From Muricauda sp. SCSIO 65647 (GTDB lineage Bacteria; Bacteroidota; Bacteroidia; Flavobacteriales; Flavobacteriaceae), in assembly GCF_021534965.1 (NCBI RefSeq), contig NZ_CP091037.1:846501-910500 (forward strand): a DNA stretch of 64,000 bases, given 5' to 3'. Made by a program: the position numbers and the translations under genes. A model generated the notes under the pieces. That model saw only the letters and a program-made list of their open reading frames with translations, had not been told where the DNA came from and made no database searches. Positions 16,867 through 26,941 of the stretch are shown here, one piece after another. The number at the start of each line of letters is the position of its first letter. The stretch's first letter is position 1.

Positions 16867-17766
16867 TCAAATCAACTTATCCACTACATACACTATTTGC
16901 ATCAGTGTAATGTATGAAACGCTTGCCAACATTAAATTTCTGGCAGCTTTATTATCCTTTTTTTCATATAGGCGAAAAGCAAAGCCCAGCATGACCAGGC
17001 CCATCAAAAGCACCACTATTGCTGCCGTGATCGAAAGATGCAACCGGCCCGTAAAACCAAAGACCGGCATAATGGAGATGACGATCATCCAAATGGTGTA
17101 CAATATGATCTGCAGGGCAGTGCCATTGTCTTTTTTTCCTGTGGGCAGCATTTTGAAGCCTCCCCGTTTGTAATCTTCGTCGAGCATCCACCCCAGTGAC
17201 CAAAAATGTGGGAATTGCCAAAAAAACTGAATCATGAAAAGGGTGCCAGGTTCGATGCCAAAATCGTTGGTGGCCGCCACCCAACCCAACATAAAGGGTA
17301 TCGCCCCGGGTATTGCCCCCACAAATACCGAAAGGGGCGTGACGGTTTTTAAAGGGGTATAGGCGCAAGTGTACAGAAATATCGATATGGCGCCGAACAG
17401 TGCTGTTTTCGGGCTCAGAATGTAGAGCGAGACCACGCCAAGCACCGTCATGGCAATCGCTACCGTCAAAGCGGTGGCCACCGACATGCGCCCTGCCGGA
17501 ATCGGGCGGTTCTTGGTGCGTTTCATCAACGCATCAAGGTCACGTTCGATAATCTGGTTGTAGGCATTTGAGGCACCCACCATACAATAGCCCCCAAAAC
17601 CGAGCAATAAAACCGAAAGCGGTTCAATGGTGTAGGCACCCAAAAAATAGCCGGCAATGGAAGAAAACACCACACTGACCGCCAAACGCACCTTGGTGAT
17701 TTCTTTAAAATCAGTAAAAATCAAAGACCAAGTTGTGTTTTTGACCGTGCTTACCGCCGACTTCAT
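16867..17766 (-). CDS. cyoE: Heme O synthase (protoheme IX farnesyltransferase)
   Basis: A 299-residue UbiA-family prenyltransferase that adds a farnesyl group to heme B to give heme O, needed for heme-copper oxidases. Eight to nine transmembrane helices are visible. The prenyl-diphosphate site is NAYNQIIERDLDALMKRT, with the NxxxD and following Asp, and the second acidic cluster is LDEDYKRGGFKMLP. It is the first gene of the oxidase subunit operon, has a good promoter 20-50 bases upstream and sits two bases before the next gene. The name ctaB is equally used. Confidence 0.95.
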   Translation of the reverse strand: MKSAVSTVKNTTWSLIFTDFKEITKVRLAVSVVFSSIAGYFLGAYTIEPLSVLLLGFGGYCMVGASNAYNQIIERDLDALMKRTKNRPIPAGRMSVATALTVAIAMTVLGVVSLYILSPKTALFGAISIFLYTCAYTPLKTVTPLSVFVGAIPGAIPFMLGWVAATNDFGIEPGTLFMIQFFWQFPHFWSLGWMLDEDYKRGGFKMLPTGKKDNGTALQIILYTIWMIVISIMPVFGFTGRLHLSITAAIVVLLMGLVMLGFAFRLYEKKDNKAARNLMLASVSYITLMQIVYVVDKLI

Positions 17767-17786
17767 GTGGTATCGTTATCAGCCTG

Positions 17787-17817
17787 CAAAGATACGTCTG
17801 CAATGCTTCTTTTGCAA
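17787..17817 (-). promoter_or_regulatory. Promoter of the cyoE-cox operon
   Basis: On the minus strand TTG (17815-17817), a 20-base spacer and TATCTTTG (17787-17794) match the Bacteroidota vegetative promoter TTG-N17-23-TAnnTTTG. The start codon is 20 bases downstream of the -7 element. Confidence 0.65.
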
Positions 17818-17825
17818 TTATCAAT

Positions 17826-17915
17826 GTCATTTCGACATGAGCCAGCTTTCGGCGGACGATTGAGAAATCTTTTAGTTGAATGGATTTCTCAGTCGCGATG
17901 CTCCTTCGAAATGAC
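17826..17915. repeat. REP-like imperfect palindromic element
   Basis: The outer arms GTCATTTCGA (17826-17835) and TCGAAATGAC (17906-17915) are exact reverse complements, and so are the inner arms TGAGAAATC (17861-17869) and GATTTCTCA (17883-17891), around a 13-base loop. Elements built on GTCATTTCGA...GAGAAATC...TCGAAATGAC are, from my knowledge of Flavobacteriia genomes, dispersed in intergenic regions, so this is likely one copy of a multicopy family. Only one copy was noticed here. It is not followed by a T tract, so it is not an ordinary terminator. Confidence 0.7.
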
Positions 17916-18040
17916 GTTTTTATGATCGCGAATCATATATCTCATGCGCCACCGCAATATTTTTGTATGCCACACGAAAGAATCTATGTGGTAACAGGGT
18001 CATTTGCAATGCCAGTGCCAGCGTTTTTGATTTCTTTGAC

Positions 18041-18068
18041 AAAAAAAACCCCGACATTGCTGTCGGGG
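18041..18068 (-). terminator. Intrinsic terminator of tonB
   Basis: A perfect 8-bp stem, CCCCGACA (18049-18056) with TGTCGGGG (18061-18068), a 4-base loop and, on the minus strand, eight consecutive T. It lies 25 bases after the tonB-like stop codon. Confidence 0.92.
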
Positions 18069-18092
18069 TCTCTATATCGGAAGATAAGCTAT

Positions 18093-18797
18093 CTATTGTA
18101 GCTTAAACGTAATCGGAATACTGAACGGAACTTTTACCGGACGCCCCCTTTGTTTACCGGGAGTCATCTTAGGTAGTTTTTGGATGATACGCAATGCCTC
18201 GGCCTCTAAATTTTTGTCCGGGCCGCGCATTCTGATGTTGCCGATGCTACCGTCTTTCTGGATGACGAAGATGACGTTCACCCTACCTTGAACCCCCATT
18301 TCTTGGGCAATTTCTGGGTAGCGGAAGTTTTTACGAATGTGCTTCTGCATCATTTCCTGGAAACATGACTTTTTATCTTTTGCCCCTTCACAACCTGGAA
18401 AAATCGGCACATCTTCAATAACGGCAAAAGGAACGGAAATATCTTCCTCGACCTCTTCTACTTCAACCTCTTCTACCTCCATGACCTCTTCTTCTTGACT
18501 GGTCTCGGTCGACTCGATCACCGTTTCTTCCACCTCCTCTTCATCTTCCACAACCTCTATTACCTCTGGGGCAGCTGGTGGCGGTGGCGGTGGCGGGGTT
18601 TTTATTTGTTCGGTCATTGGCACTTCTTCATCCAACTGGTCTTCTACATTGAGCGCAATATCATAATCGTTGACCTTGTCATATTTCTTCCATTCCATCG
18701 AGGCATATATGATGCCCAATACGGCTGCTAGGCCGATGACGAAATACAAGGCACTATTTTTGTTCACATCTACATGAGGATTCTTCTTTGGTTCCAT
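18093..18797 (-). CDS. TonB-family energy transducer
   Basis: A 234-residue TonB-like protein that would couple the proton motive force to outer membrane receptors or related machinery. One N-terminal transmembrane helix (about residues 15-31) is followed by PPPPPPPAAPEV, a long Glu-rich stretch (about 75-125) and a C-terminal TonB domain with YPEIAQEMGVQGRVNVIFVI, IRMRGPDKNLEAEALRII and VPFSIPITFKL. The segment FPGCEGAKDKKSCFQEMM before the TonB domain is typical of Bacteroidota TonB proteins. Downstream lies a strong terminator. ExbB/ExbD genes are not adjacent. Confidence 0.92.
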   Translation of the reverse strand: MEPKKNPHVDVNKNSALYFVIGLAAVLGIIYASMEWKKYDKVNDYDIALNVEDQLDEEVPMTEQIKTPPPPPPPAAPEVIEVVEDEEEVEETVIESTETSQEEEVMEVEEVEVEEVEEDISVPFAVIEDVPIFPGCEGAKDKKSCFQEMMQKHIRKNFRYPEIAQEMGVQGRVNVIFVIQKDGSIGNIRMRGPDKNLEAEALRIIQKLPKMTPGKQRGRPVKVPFSIPITFKLQ

Positions 18798-18853
18798 CTT
18801 CCTTTTAGATTTTAGTATTTGCTAATTTAATTTTTTTTGTTTAACGCAGCAAT

Positions 18854-19255
18854 TTAATTTTTGATTTTAACCCGCCCTGGCCTTGAAAAATGCCGAAATA
18901 ACAATAGAGCGGCGGTTAACGCTCCCAGACAATTGGCAAAAAAGTCGCCCCATTCTGCCGAGCGATCGGTAGTTACCGTGTGCTGTAACACTTCAATAAT
19001 AGAACCATATGCGACTGCGGCCAAAAACAACCAAAGCAACATTTTCTTGAGCCCGAACCCTTTGGTTGGATCTTTGAACGTGGCGTGCCCACCCAACCAG
19101 ACAAATCCAAAATAAAAAGCAAAATGGGCAATCTTATCAGAGTATGGAATATCAATGGTATTGGTATCCAAATCGGAAAAAGAGAACAGGCTGAGCATGG
19201 TAACCAATATGATCCAGCCAAAAAATGAAATGGTGAATACGGTACGTTTAGGCAC
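18854..19255 (-). CDS. VanZ-like membrane protein
   Basis: A 133-residue VanZ-family protein with four transmembrane helices. The family features [20 protein letters not shown] and [28 protein letters not shown] are clear; the second is the conserved EILQ...R..DW.D...N..G pattern. The function of VanZ proteins outside glycopeptide resistance is not known. The start is a GTG at 19255 overlapping the end of gcvH by 8 bases, so it is translationally coupled to gcvH. The pairing of gcvH and vanZ next to sprA is common in Flavobacteriia. Confidence 0.88.
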   Translation of the reverse strand: MPKRTVFTISFFGWIILVTMLSLFSFSDLDTNTIDIPYSDKIAHFAFYFGFVWLGGHATFKDPTKGFGLKKMLLWLFLAAVAYGSIIEVLQHTVTTDRSAEWGDFFANCLGALTAALLLFRHFSRPGRVKIKN

Positions 19256-19628
19256 CGATCAATGCTTTGTAATCTGAAGCGCTCAAAAGATCTTCAACTT
19301 CAGAAGCGTCGCTGATTTTTAATTTGATCATCCAACCTTCCCCATAAGGGTCTGAATTCACTTTTTCAGGCTCATCTTCCAAGGCCTCGTTGAATTCAAT
19401 GATTTCACCGGCTAGGGGCAAGAAAAGATCCGATACGGTCTTTACCGCCTCGACCGTGCCAAAGACCTCTTCCCGGTCTAAGGTCTCATCAACGGTCTCG
19501 ACTTCAACATAGACAATATCGCCCAATTCACCTTGAGCAAAGTCAGTAATGCCAACTGTGGCTACGTCTCCTTCAATTCTTACCCATTCGTGGTCTTTGG
19601 TGTACTTTAAATCTTCTGGCAAATTCAT
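19248..19628 (-). CDS. gcvH: Glycine cleavage system H protein
   Basis: A 126-residue lipoyl carrier protein that shuttles the aminomethyl group between the P, T and L proteins of the glycine cleavage complex. The lipoyl-lysine is Lys63 in [13 protein letters not shown]. The N-terminus [25 protein letters not shown] is characteristic. ATG 19628 is the correct start; the frame extends upstream but without homology and past the promoter. The other gcv genes are not in the window. It heads a short unit with the VanZ-like gene. Confidence 0.96.
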   Translation of the reverse strand: MNLPEDLKYTKDHEWVRIEGDVATVGITDFAQGELGDIVYVEVETVDETLDREEVFGTVEAVKTVSDLFLPLAGEIIEFNEALEDEPEKVNSDPYGEGWMIKLKISDASEVEDLLSASDYKALIGA

Positions 19629-19652
19629 TTTGTCAACTATTTTCAATGCCCA

Positions 19653-19683
19653 CAAAAATAATGGAATATTGAATGCTTTTCAA
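19653..19683 (-). promoter_or_regulatory. Promoter of gcvH
   Basis: On the minus strand TTG (19681-19683), a 20-base spacer and TATTTTTG (19653-19660) fit the Bacteroidota consensus. The -7 box lies 24 bases upstream of the gcvH ATG, which also supports that start. Confidence 0.65.
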
Positions 19684-19745
19684 AGGTTTTGAAAATAGAT
19701 TATTCTAGAATGCGGGTTGAACATACTTATAGGACGCAAGACGGT

Positions 19746-22700
19746 CTAGTTTCCAAAATTATACCGCAGCGTAAAGCCCGTGTTGATGGTGGTCTGGGGA
19801 AAAGCCGTCGATACCGCAAACTTTGAGAACGAATGGTCATAGAAGAACAAGGCGTTCAGGTTCTTGCTCAACGCATAATCGGCCGTAAAGTTGAACGACC
19901 AAAGGTTTTGGCCCGCGGTAATCTGGTTGTTGTCGATATCGAGATTGCGAATGATGGTGATATTATCTCGAAGCGATAGATCGGCCTTCAGGTTCAGGTC
20001 ACCCTTCAAGCGGGTACGCTCGCCGCCGATATTGGTCACAAATTTCACATCTTTAAAACGGTACCCCAACCCAAGGGTATATTCCTTGCCATTGATTTCG
20101 GTCAGCAGGTTATTGTCAAAACTCAACGAGAGGGTTCTATCGGTACGCACCTCGGCCAAGAAGCTAAAGGAGTTCTTCATTTCAAAATCAACACGAACCA
20201 AAGGATTGAAGGCATCGTTCAACACAACATTGTTGATGATGTTGTCGGGCAATAGGTCGCCTGTTTCAGGGTCTATTGCACTGTTTTCCTTTTCTAGATT
20301 GGTCTGGAACGAGTTGATGCTATATGCTGCACGGTAGCCATGTGTCAATGAAAAACGGGTAAACTTTTTCTTGAACCATTTGTTTTTCATCAGGCCGGTG
20401 TATTTGATGTTCCAATTGGGGATGGGAATATCACGAAAGGCATCCAAGTTCACACGGTTTACATCTTGCCCCGTGTAGGCCGCAAAAAAGGCTGGAAGCA
20501 GTACCTCTTGCTGGGTCTTGCCATAGCGCTCGGGAAAACCATCTTCGTCCAATTCACCAGGGGTCTCGCCCCTATCTGAAACCAAACGGTTGGCAATGGT
20601 GATACGGTTCGCCTTGAATTCTTCAAACGTTTCCGAGTCAAATTCATCGCTCTTTCTAAAAGCCGTACCGATCATCATGGTCGAAATGGTGAAATTGCCA
20701 AAGTTGTTGCCCAAAAGATTTTCATACTCAAATACGCCATTGCCCAAATCATTTACTTGAAAATTCTCTTGGTAACTGTTCGAAATCTGGCGATCAGCCG
20801 TGAGGTCAATGGTCAGCTCTTGTGTTGGTTGGGCGGTCGCGGTAATGGCCAATTGTTTGGTAGAGTTTTCCAGATATTGTGAATTGAACTCTGAAAAGGT
20901 CGTCAACCAACCCCTTCTGGCCGCCTCAAAACGCACATCGGCCTGACTACCGAACACAAAGCCCAATGAAGGCCTGGCCGTACCGATAAAGCCGATGGAT
21001 TGGGTATACCCGGGCAGTACCTTACCATTGTTTTCGGCATAGTTCACATTCACCCTTTTGACCATGGTCACGATATCGATCAGCGTATTAAAGGCCTTGC
21101 TCGTCTTTTTCTGGGGTTTTTGGTCTTCTCCCCCATCAGCCGGATTGCCCGCCTTGTCTCTACGAACCGGGGCGCGCTGGTTGGTCGGAATCTTGCCATC
21201 ACGTTTTTTCAGGCCTATGGCATCATAGAATCGTTGCATGGTCATATTGGCCGTTAAGTTATGGGTGTTGGCGTTCTGTATTGTGTTGATCTGTTCCCCG
21301 GGGTTTTCTTCCTGCACCACCTCATTCAAGGCATCACCTCCGCGTTGCCAGTCAAAATTGCTGGTATAGGTATATTGTGCATTGATAAAATCTAAGAATG
21401 GTATTTTATCAAACGGCAGCTCATAGTTAAGTTGCATCTGCTGCGAGTGGCGATTGGGCTCGCCGACATCAAAGAAACCATCCCACAGATTCAGATCTTG
21501 GTTGATGCCCGAATCAGGGTCTCCGGGAGTGTTGAAGTAGTTTCTGACAATGTTATTGTTCGATCCCGTCAACTGTAACCGAAGTGATTTAGAAAGACTA
21601 TAGTTCAAGGCATATTGCCAGTTGAAAAGGTAATTTCGCTGTTGCAAGAGTGGTAGATCGAGTGCCTCTACCCCAGGTTCAAGCACATCTCTAAAACGTT
21701 GTTGGTTGAACGATCGGTTGTAGTTCGCATTGACCGAAAGACTGGTCGGCAGTACGTTAAAATTCAATTCTTTCAACCATTGCCAATATTTACCGGTGAA
21801 CAGCGAATCTTTTTTTGCAAATGGCGCCACGGTGGCCGGTTTGAAATTGTGGTTATAGACAAAGCCCGTGGTGACGTTCTGGTCGCGCAGCTCGGCTATC
21901 TCAAAATCACGGTGATTGGTTTCGTTATACGAATAATTGAAAGTGAAATTTTCAATGTCAAAGAAGTTTTCCTCAGCCTCTTCGCCCCTCTCTTTTCGCA
22001 CCCCGATCAAGTTGATGCTCGTTCGTTTCGTATAATCTTCGGCCTGCTCCCTAATGGTTTCGGCTTCTTGGGCAGTTTCGGCCGCTGCAATACGGTCGTC
22101 TAATTTCAGGTCATCATAGACAGGGTCAAATTCTGGGGTGATCAAGGTCTCTGAAATACCGTAGTTGAACGGTATCTGTAAGCCCCATTTTTTAGGGAAT
22201 AACTGCCCTACATTTATATTGGTCACCACATCGTACGAAATGGCATCTTCACGTAAACGCTCATTGGGCAACTGATCGATAGAACCAAAACCAGAGGTGC
22301 TGCGATTCGCCGTGGCCGAGATATTGGCGAAATCGGCCATATTGGCATCCATGGCCATAATGGCCGCCCAGCCCCCATTGTTGTCGAGACCCGCCAAACG
22401 AAGCTCATTGAACCATACTTCACCCCTTGCCGGCACATCATCAATGTTCTTTACCCCCACCATCATGGCACGAATGCTACCCAATGAAGGATTACCCCTG
22501 ATACCGATACGGTTTCTCCCCAAAGTACGTGGGGCAAATTCATCTACGGGCACCACCTCTCCGTCGATCACTTCATAATAGTTGATCTCGCCCAAACTTT
22601 CATTGGCAATACCCAACGACTTGACCTTGTTCAAGTCAGAAAGGGCAATGTCTATTTCATTCACACTGGGCCATATCACATCGGCTGCACTAGACCCAAA

Positions 22701-25700
22701 AGGTGTAAATTGTAAAGGCAACTCGATTTGGTAGAAATTTTCTGAGAAATCTGTTCCGATCCTAAGGAAGCCCACCAGAGGGGTATCATCATTCGAATAA
22801 TCAGTATCAATTATCTTTTCTGCATGCATGAACATTTTGATGCGTTCATATTGCCTAACATCTATGTTCACGTTTTTGAACACTCCGCGAGCGTCTTGCG
22901 CCTCTAGGTTCTCGACGACAAATGACAGCGATTGTTCATTTTGGCGTATGATGGTGTTGTTGTTGTTCAACTGTTCACGAATAACGCCCGGTGGCAACAC
23001 GTAAGGTATCGGGGTACGGCCGCTGTTCTCTTCGATATTGACCGTGTTGACGTCGGTGACCGTACCATCATCAGAGGGATCATCTTCGTCGGCTTGCAAG
23101 GTATTGGTATAGGTTCGCCAGTCGCCACGAACCAAATCCAAGGTCGCGAAACGAAGCACCACATCATCTGAAAAACCGGTAAGGTACATTCGCATAAAAC
23201 TGATGGAACGAAAATCGGTGATGCCCCCGACCGCATCGGTAAAATCACTGAGCGGAATCTTATACTGGATCCAGCGGTAGTCGACCTCAGAACCATCGGG
23301 AACCCTTGAGCCAGTGGCTACACCCTCACGTATGTCGGTCACATATTGGTCGTCGATCGTGGTATTGGGCCTTATTTGAATGCGATATTCGTAGTAACTG
23401 TTCACTGTGTTCATGGTCAGGTCACGATCCACATCTTCAACATCTGGTAAGGTGGTCGAGCCCCGATCGGTATTGGTCACCGTTACAGGCGAGTTACCCT
23501 CTGGATTATTGAAATCGATATAACGCTCTAAAATGCCCCCTTCGCGGTTCAAATAATAGATATAGTTATCTAAGGCCGGGTCATCTGAAGGACCATTGTA
23601 TATCGAAGCCTCTCCGGTATCATCCAAACCATCAAAACCAAGATCCTGTAATGTACGGTTGGTCTCATCGGCATCAAAGGCATAGACCAATGACTGGGTA
23701 GCAGGCACCTCGCCCCAAGAGGTCGGCGCCACCAAATCGTTGCTATTGACCCCGGGTAGGCCATTTTCATATTGCTTTTTGCCATCTTTGAGCACATCTT
23801 CAGAAATATTGCCCAAATTGAGCACCAGCTCACCACTTGAAGTGGTATTGCCATCAACATAGGGATCCAATACCCAAAACTGCACAAACTCAACATTCGA
23901 TTGCTCAAAGTTGGTACTGCTCAACGAACGCATGATACCGCCCCATTTTTCTTGGGGCAGTTCCGCATCAAAATTGGTATTGGTGTTATACGGTCCCTTT
24001 TGGTTCGGATAGTAGGCCACATCCAATGTACCCTGTACCTGAGTCTGCCCTTGGGCGACATCGGTGACAGGAAATACCTCATCGATGAATACGCGTCGTG
24101 TCTCGTTGGTCGAGATATCGCTGTCAGTAATACCCGAAGGTCTTTGGTTGGTATAGAAAATCGGATCGATGGTGTACCAGGCCATTTTGGCACGACCCTG
24201 TCCGGTCAACAAGTTATCGGGGTCTTCAGGTGAGCTGCCGGGCAATTGGCCTCCTGTAAAGAACTCCAATGGCGGGCTGGCCAACATCCACCCTAAAGAC
24301 GATCGAATGTCAATCAGGGCCTGGGCGCCTTCAAAATCATCGAGATAAGTGGTCGTTTCTCCTTGAAAATCAGCATTCTTTGGTGAATTGGGTTTCAAAA
24401 CGGCCACTTCGCCCCTTACCGACAGGTTAGAAGGCACATCGGTATCAATGTTCGGCAGTTTGTTGACCAATCGTGTCAAAAAAGGCACTTCGGTACTGAA
24501 ATTTCCGTTAAGGCCAAAAATGGTGTTGTTCACGGGTTCTATACCAAAATTTGATTTTTGGGTCAACGGCCGCTCGTTCAGATTCAAAAGGGTACCCCCC
24601 AATACAAAATTTTCATTGAATTGATGTTCGACATTGATCCCTGTAAACCTTCTTGTCTGCTGCCCAAATACGGCATTGTTCTCAACAGAAATATTAATAG
24701 GGGTGTTTGAGGCCTCAAGACTGGGGTCGAGCAATTGTACGGTACCTGCCTGATAATTCACGGTGTAATCGATGCCCTCTTGCAATTGACGGCCACCGGC
24801 GGTCACCCGTACCGAACCCCGTGGTACATTGAAAGCCCCTATAGGGATACCGTTGGCACCCTCTGACTTATAGCGCCCTTTGAGTTGAAAACGGTTCTTT
24901 TCAGCATCTTGCAATGAAGCTGCTTTGGTCAGGGTATACATATTTCGAAAGACATACTTCTGTTGGTTGGCATTGAAGCTTTGTTCATTCGGAGCACCAT
25001 AATCCCCTCCTCCCAAAAGATCAAAAAGGTATTCCCCAAAAGGCTCCACTTTGGTGAAAATGATATTTCCTGATTGTGTATCAATTGTGATGCCGGGTAT
25101 ATAGTCAAAAAAACCGTCACCGCCCGATTGCACATCATTGTAGATGTTCAAACGGTCAAGGTTGAACACGTTCAGTAAAATACGCTCTTCCAAGGGCTTG
25201 CCATTGGCGCCCGCCGAAATGGGAAAAGGTTCTACCGGAGTGATATAGTTTCTGGGCGTCGGGTCTGAATAGAGAATGTTGAAATTGAAATCTTCTTGGC
25301 TGAGTTGAAACGCTCCCGTGGCATAGATGTTCTTCATCATCAAATCCCAAATCGGATCTTCGACGTTGGTAATATTGCTCTTCAACAATTTTAAGATAAG
25401 GGTATTGTTCTCGATTATGGGATTCACCCCACCAGAGACCGTAGTGGCATCGACACCCCCATTGGCAAACTCACCCACTTGAAACACCTCGCCCTGAAAG
25501 GTATATTGAAAGGCAACGCCCAAGACCTCATCATTGCTCAGTCGCTGGTTCAATGAGATATATCCCAATTGCGAATCGAATCGGTAATCACGGCCTACAT
25601 CCAGTTTTCGGGCATTTTCAAGTATGGCGTAATCAAAGCCTTGGTTGGCATTGTATCCGGTAATATCAAACCCTGCCTCAACCGTGGCAATGTCTCGAAT

Positions 25701-26936
25701 GGCAGCCGTCAAAGCGCCTCCAGCACCTATGAGCGTTGGGTCATAATCGTTTGCACCATTTTGGGGAAGCACTTCAGTGCCTACAATATTGAAGAACCCA
25801 GCTGGTGCATTACCTGCAATTCTGGTTATCTCACGGCCATCATCGCCCAATCTTGATTCCCCTAGATCTTGAATAGCGACCACGTTTCGCACGTTCAAGG
25901 TCTGCTGGTTTCGGTTGGTCACCCAGACTTCCAATCGGGTAATCTGAATTTGGCTTTGAATGAAAGGATAGTTGGCCAATGCATCATCGTAACGATCCCT
26001 GAAATATTGTGCCAAGAAAAAGTGTTTGTCCTCATCATAGTCCAATGCGGTCAGCGAGAATTCATTCAAGGTACCGCCACCCTGGGCCACCACTGTATTG
26101 TTCTGTGATTGCTGTTCAGAAAAAACAGCAGTTACAGTCGTTTTACCAAACTGCAACTGCGTTTTTACCCCAAAAAGACTTTGCGCGCCGGTAATCAATG
26201 AACTGTTGAGGGGCATGTTCACATTACCGATTTCTATCTTTTTGAGAATATCATCTTCTGTGGGGGTATAATCGAGTTTGACCAGATTCTGAAAATCAAA
26301 GGTCGCTTCGGTATCATAATTGGCCGTCACCTGAAGCCTTTCGCCCACCTTGCCCAAAAGGCTCAGACTGATTCGTTGGTCAAAGTCGAAAGACAGATTT
26401 GTACGATTTCTGGGCGATAGTGCCGGATTGTCATTCTTTTGCCAAAGAATGCCCAGATCCATGGCCACAGAACCCTGGGGAATGACCTCAATGGTGTTTC
26501 CACCAAAAACGGACTCAAAAAAGTTGCTGTTGACGTAGAAGTTGGGAAGCAAGTTCTTTCGGGCTTCTTCACTGCCTTCCTTTTTTCCCGTAAAGGCATC
26601 TATCTTATCTTGAAAGTACGTTTTCATACCCTCTTTGCGAACCAGCTCATAATACTGTTCAGGGGTCAGAAAAATAGGATAGTTGATATTGAAGTTGCCG
26701 ACGCTCTCGGTATATACATAGCGATCCAAAGCAGGGTCGTAGGTATATTTGGCCACAATGCTGTCAGGGTTTTCGAGCAAAATCTTACCAAGTGAGATCC
26801 CTGTCTTGACTGAATCTACAGCTTGTTCATCAGTATCTTGGGCCACTGTTGAACATATTACCCCAAATACTGCTGCAAAAAAGAAAAAATACTTAACCAA
26901 CGATACGTTAAGAAATCGTTTTGCCCCTCTTTTCAA
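19746..26936 (-). CDS. sprA: SprA, outer membrane translocon of the type IX secretion system
   Basis: A 2396-residue outer membrane protein. In Flavobacterium johnsoniae SprA forms the very large beta-barrel through which type IX secretion substrates leave the cell, with PorV and a plug protein; it is also needed for gliding. A signal peptide occupies residues 1-33 (hydrophobic core, STVAQ). The length and features such as DLGILWQKNDNPALSPRNR, TQLQFGKTTVTAVFSEQQSQ and EVWFNELRLAGLDNNGGWA are those of SprA/Sov proteins. The C-terminus INTGFTLRYNFGN ends as a barrel strand with a terminal aromatic region. No ATG is available: an in-frame stop lies 30 bases upstream, so initiation is at TTG 26936 or at a nearby rare codon. 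It follows ruvA by 5 bases. Confidence 0.95.
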   Translation of the reverse strand: MKRGAKRFLNVSLVKYFFFFAAVFGVICSTVAQDTDEQAVDSVKTGISLGKILLENPDSIVAKYTYDPALDRYVYTESVGNFNINYPIFLTPEQYYELVRKEGMKTYFQDKIDAFTGKKEGSEEARKNLLPNFYVNSNFFESVFGGNTIEVIPQGSVAMDLGILWQKNDNPALSPRNRTNLSFDFDQRISLSLLGKVGERLQVTANYDTEATFDFQNLVKLDYTPTEDDILKKIEIGNVNMPLNSSLITGAQSLFGVKTQLQFGKTTVTAVFSEQQSQNNTVVAQGGGTLNEFSLTALDYDEDKHFFLAQYFRDRYDDALANYPFIQSQIQITRLEVWVTNRNQQTLNVRNVVAIQDLGESRLGDDGREITRIAGNAPAGFFNIVGTEVLPQNGANDYDPTLIGAGGALTAAIRDIATVEAGFDITGYNANQGFDYAILENARKLDVGRDYRFDSQLGYISLNQRLSNDEVLGVAFQYTFQGEVFQVGEFANGGVDATTVSGGVNPIIENNTLILKLLKSNITNVEDPIWDLMMKNIYATGAFQLSQEDFNFNILYSDPTPRNYITPVEPFPISAGANGKPLEERILLNVFNLDRLNIYNDVQSGGDGFFDYIPGITIDTQSGNIIFTKVEPFGEYLFDLLGGGDYGAPNEQSFNANQQKYVFRNMYTLTKAASLQDAEKNRFQLKGRYKSEGANGIPIGAFNVPRGSVRVTAGGRQLQEGIDYTVNYQAGTVQLLDPSLEASNTPINISVENNAVFGQQTRRFTGINVEHQFNENFVLGGTLLNLNERPLTQKSNFGIEPVNNTIFGLNGNFSTEVPFLTRLVNKLPNIDTDVPSNLSVRGEVAVLKPNSPKNADFQGETTTYLDDFEGAQALIDIRSSLGWMLASPPLEFFTGGQLPGSSPEDPDNLLTGQGRAKMAWYTIDPIFYTNQRPSGITDSDISTNETRRVFIDEVFPVTDVAQGQTQVQGTLDVAYYPNQKGPYNTNTNFDAELPQEKWGGIMRSLSSTNFEQSNVEFVQFWVLDPYVDGNTTSSGELVLNLGNISEDVLKDGKKQYENGLPGVNSNDLVAPTSWGEVPATQSLVYAFDADETNRTLQDLGFDGLDDTGEASIYNGPSDDPALDNYIYYLNREGGILERYIDFNNPEGNSPVTVTNTDRGSTTLPDVEDVDRDLTMNTVNSYYEYRIQIRPNTTIDDQYVTDIREGVATGSRVPDGSEVDYRWIQYKIPLSDFTDAVGGITDFRSISFMRMYLTGFSDDVVLRFATLDLVRGDWRTYTNTLQADEDDPSDDGTVTDVNTVNIEENSGRTPIPYVLPPGVIREQLNNNNTIIRQNEQSLSFVVENLEAQDARGVFKNVNIDVRQYERIKMFMHAEKIIDTDYSNDDTPLVGFLRIGTDFSENFYQIELPLQFTPFGSSAADVIWPSVNEIDIALSDLNKVKSLGIANESLGEINYYEVIDGEVVPVDEFAPRTLGRNRIGIRGNPSLGSIRAMMVGVKNIDDVPARGEVWFNELRLAGLDNNGGWAAIMAMDANMADFANISATANRSTSGFGSIDQLPNERLREDAISYDVVTNINVGQLFPKKWGLQIPFNYGISETLITPEFDPVYDDLKLDDRIAAAETAQEAETIREQAEDYTKRTSINLIGVRKERGEEAEENFFDIENFTFNYSYNETNHRDFEIAELRDQNVTTGFVYNHNFKPATVAPFAKKDSLFTGKYWQWLKELNFNVLPTSLSVNANYNRSFNQQRFRDVLEPGVEALDLPLLQQRNYLFNWQYALNYSLSKSLRLQLTGSNNNIVRNYFNTPGDPDSGINQDLNLWDGFFDVGEPNRHSQQMQLNYELPFDKIPFLDFINAQYTYTSNFDWQRGGDALNEVVQEENPGEQINTIQNANTHNLTANMTMQRFYDAIGLKKRDGKIPTNQRAPVRRDKAGNPADGGEDQKPQKKTSKAFNTLIDIVTMVKRVNVNYAENNGKVLPGYTQSIGFIGTARPSLGFVFGSQADVRFEAARRGWLTTFSEFNSQYLENSTKQLAITATAQPTQELTIDLTADRQISNSYQENFQVNDLGNGVFEYENLLGNNFGNFTISTMMIGTAFRKSDEFDSETFEEFKANRITIANRLVSDRGETPGELDEDGFPERYGKTQQEVLLPAFFAAYTGQDVNRVNLDAFRDIPIPNWNIKYTGLMKNKWFKKKFTRFSLTHGYRAAYSINSFQTNLEKENSAIDPETGDLLPDNIINNVVLNDAFNPLVRVDFEMKNSFSFLAEVRTDRTLSLSFDNNLLTEINGKEYTLGLGYRFKDVKFVTNIGGERTRLKGDLNLKADLSLRDNITIIRNLDIDNNQITAGQNLWSFNFTADYALSKNLNALFFYDHSFSKFAVSTAFPQTTINTGFTLRYNFGN

Positions 26937-26941
26937 ACTGG

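Larger units (their letters stand above)
17767..18092. other. 326-base intergenic region between cyoE and tonB
   Basis: No coding potential was seen. It holds the cyoE promoter (17787-17817), a 90-base imperfect palindromic element (17826-17915), about 125 bases without recognisable structure, and the tonB terminator (18041-18068). Confidence 0.7.

Noticed and set aside
17826-17915. The nested palindrome as a CRISPR repeat or tRNA-like structure
   Set aside because: A single copy without spacers, and no cloverleaf or CCA end can be drawn.
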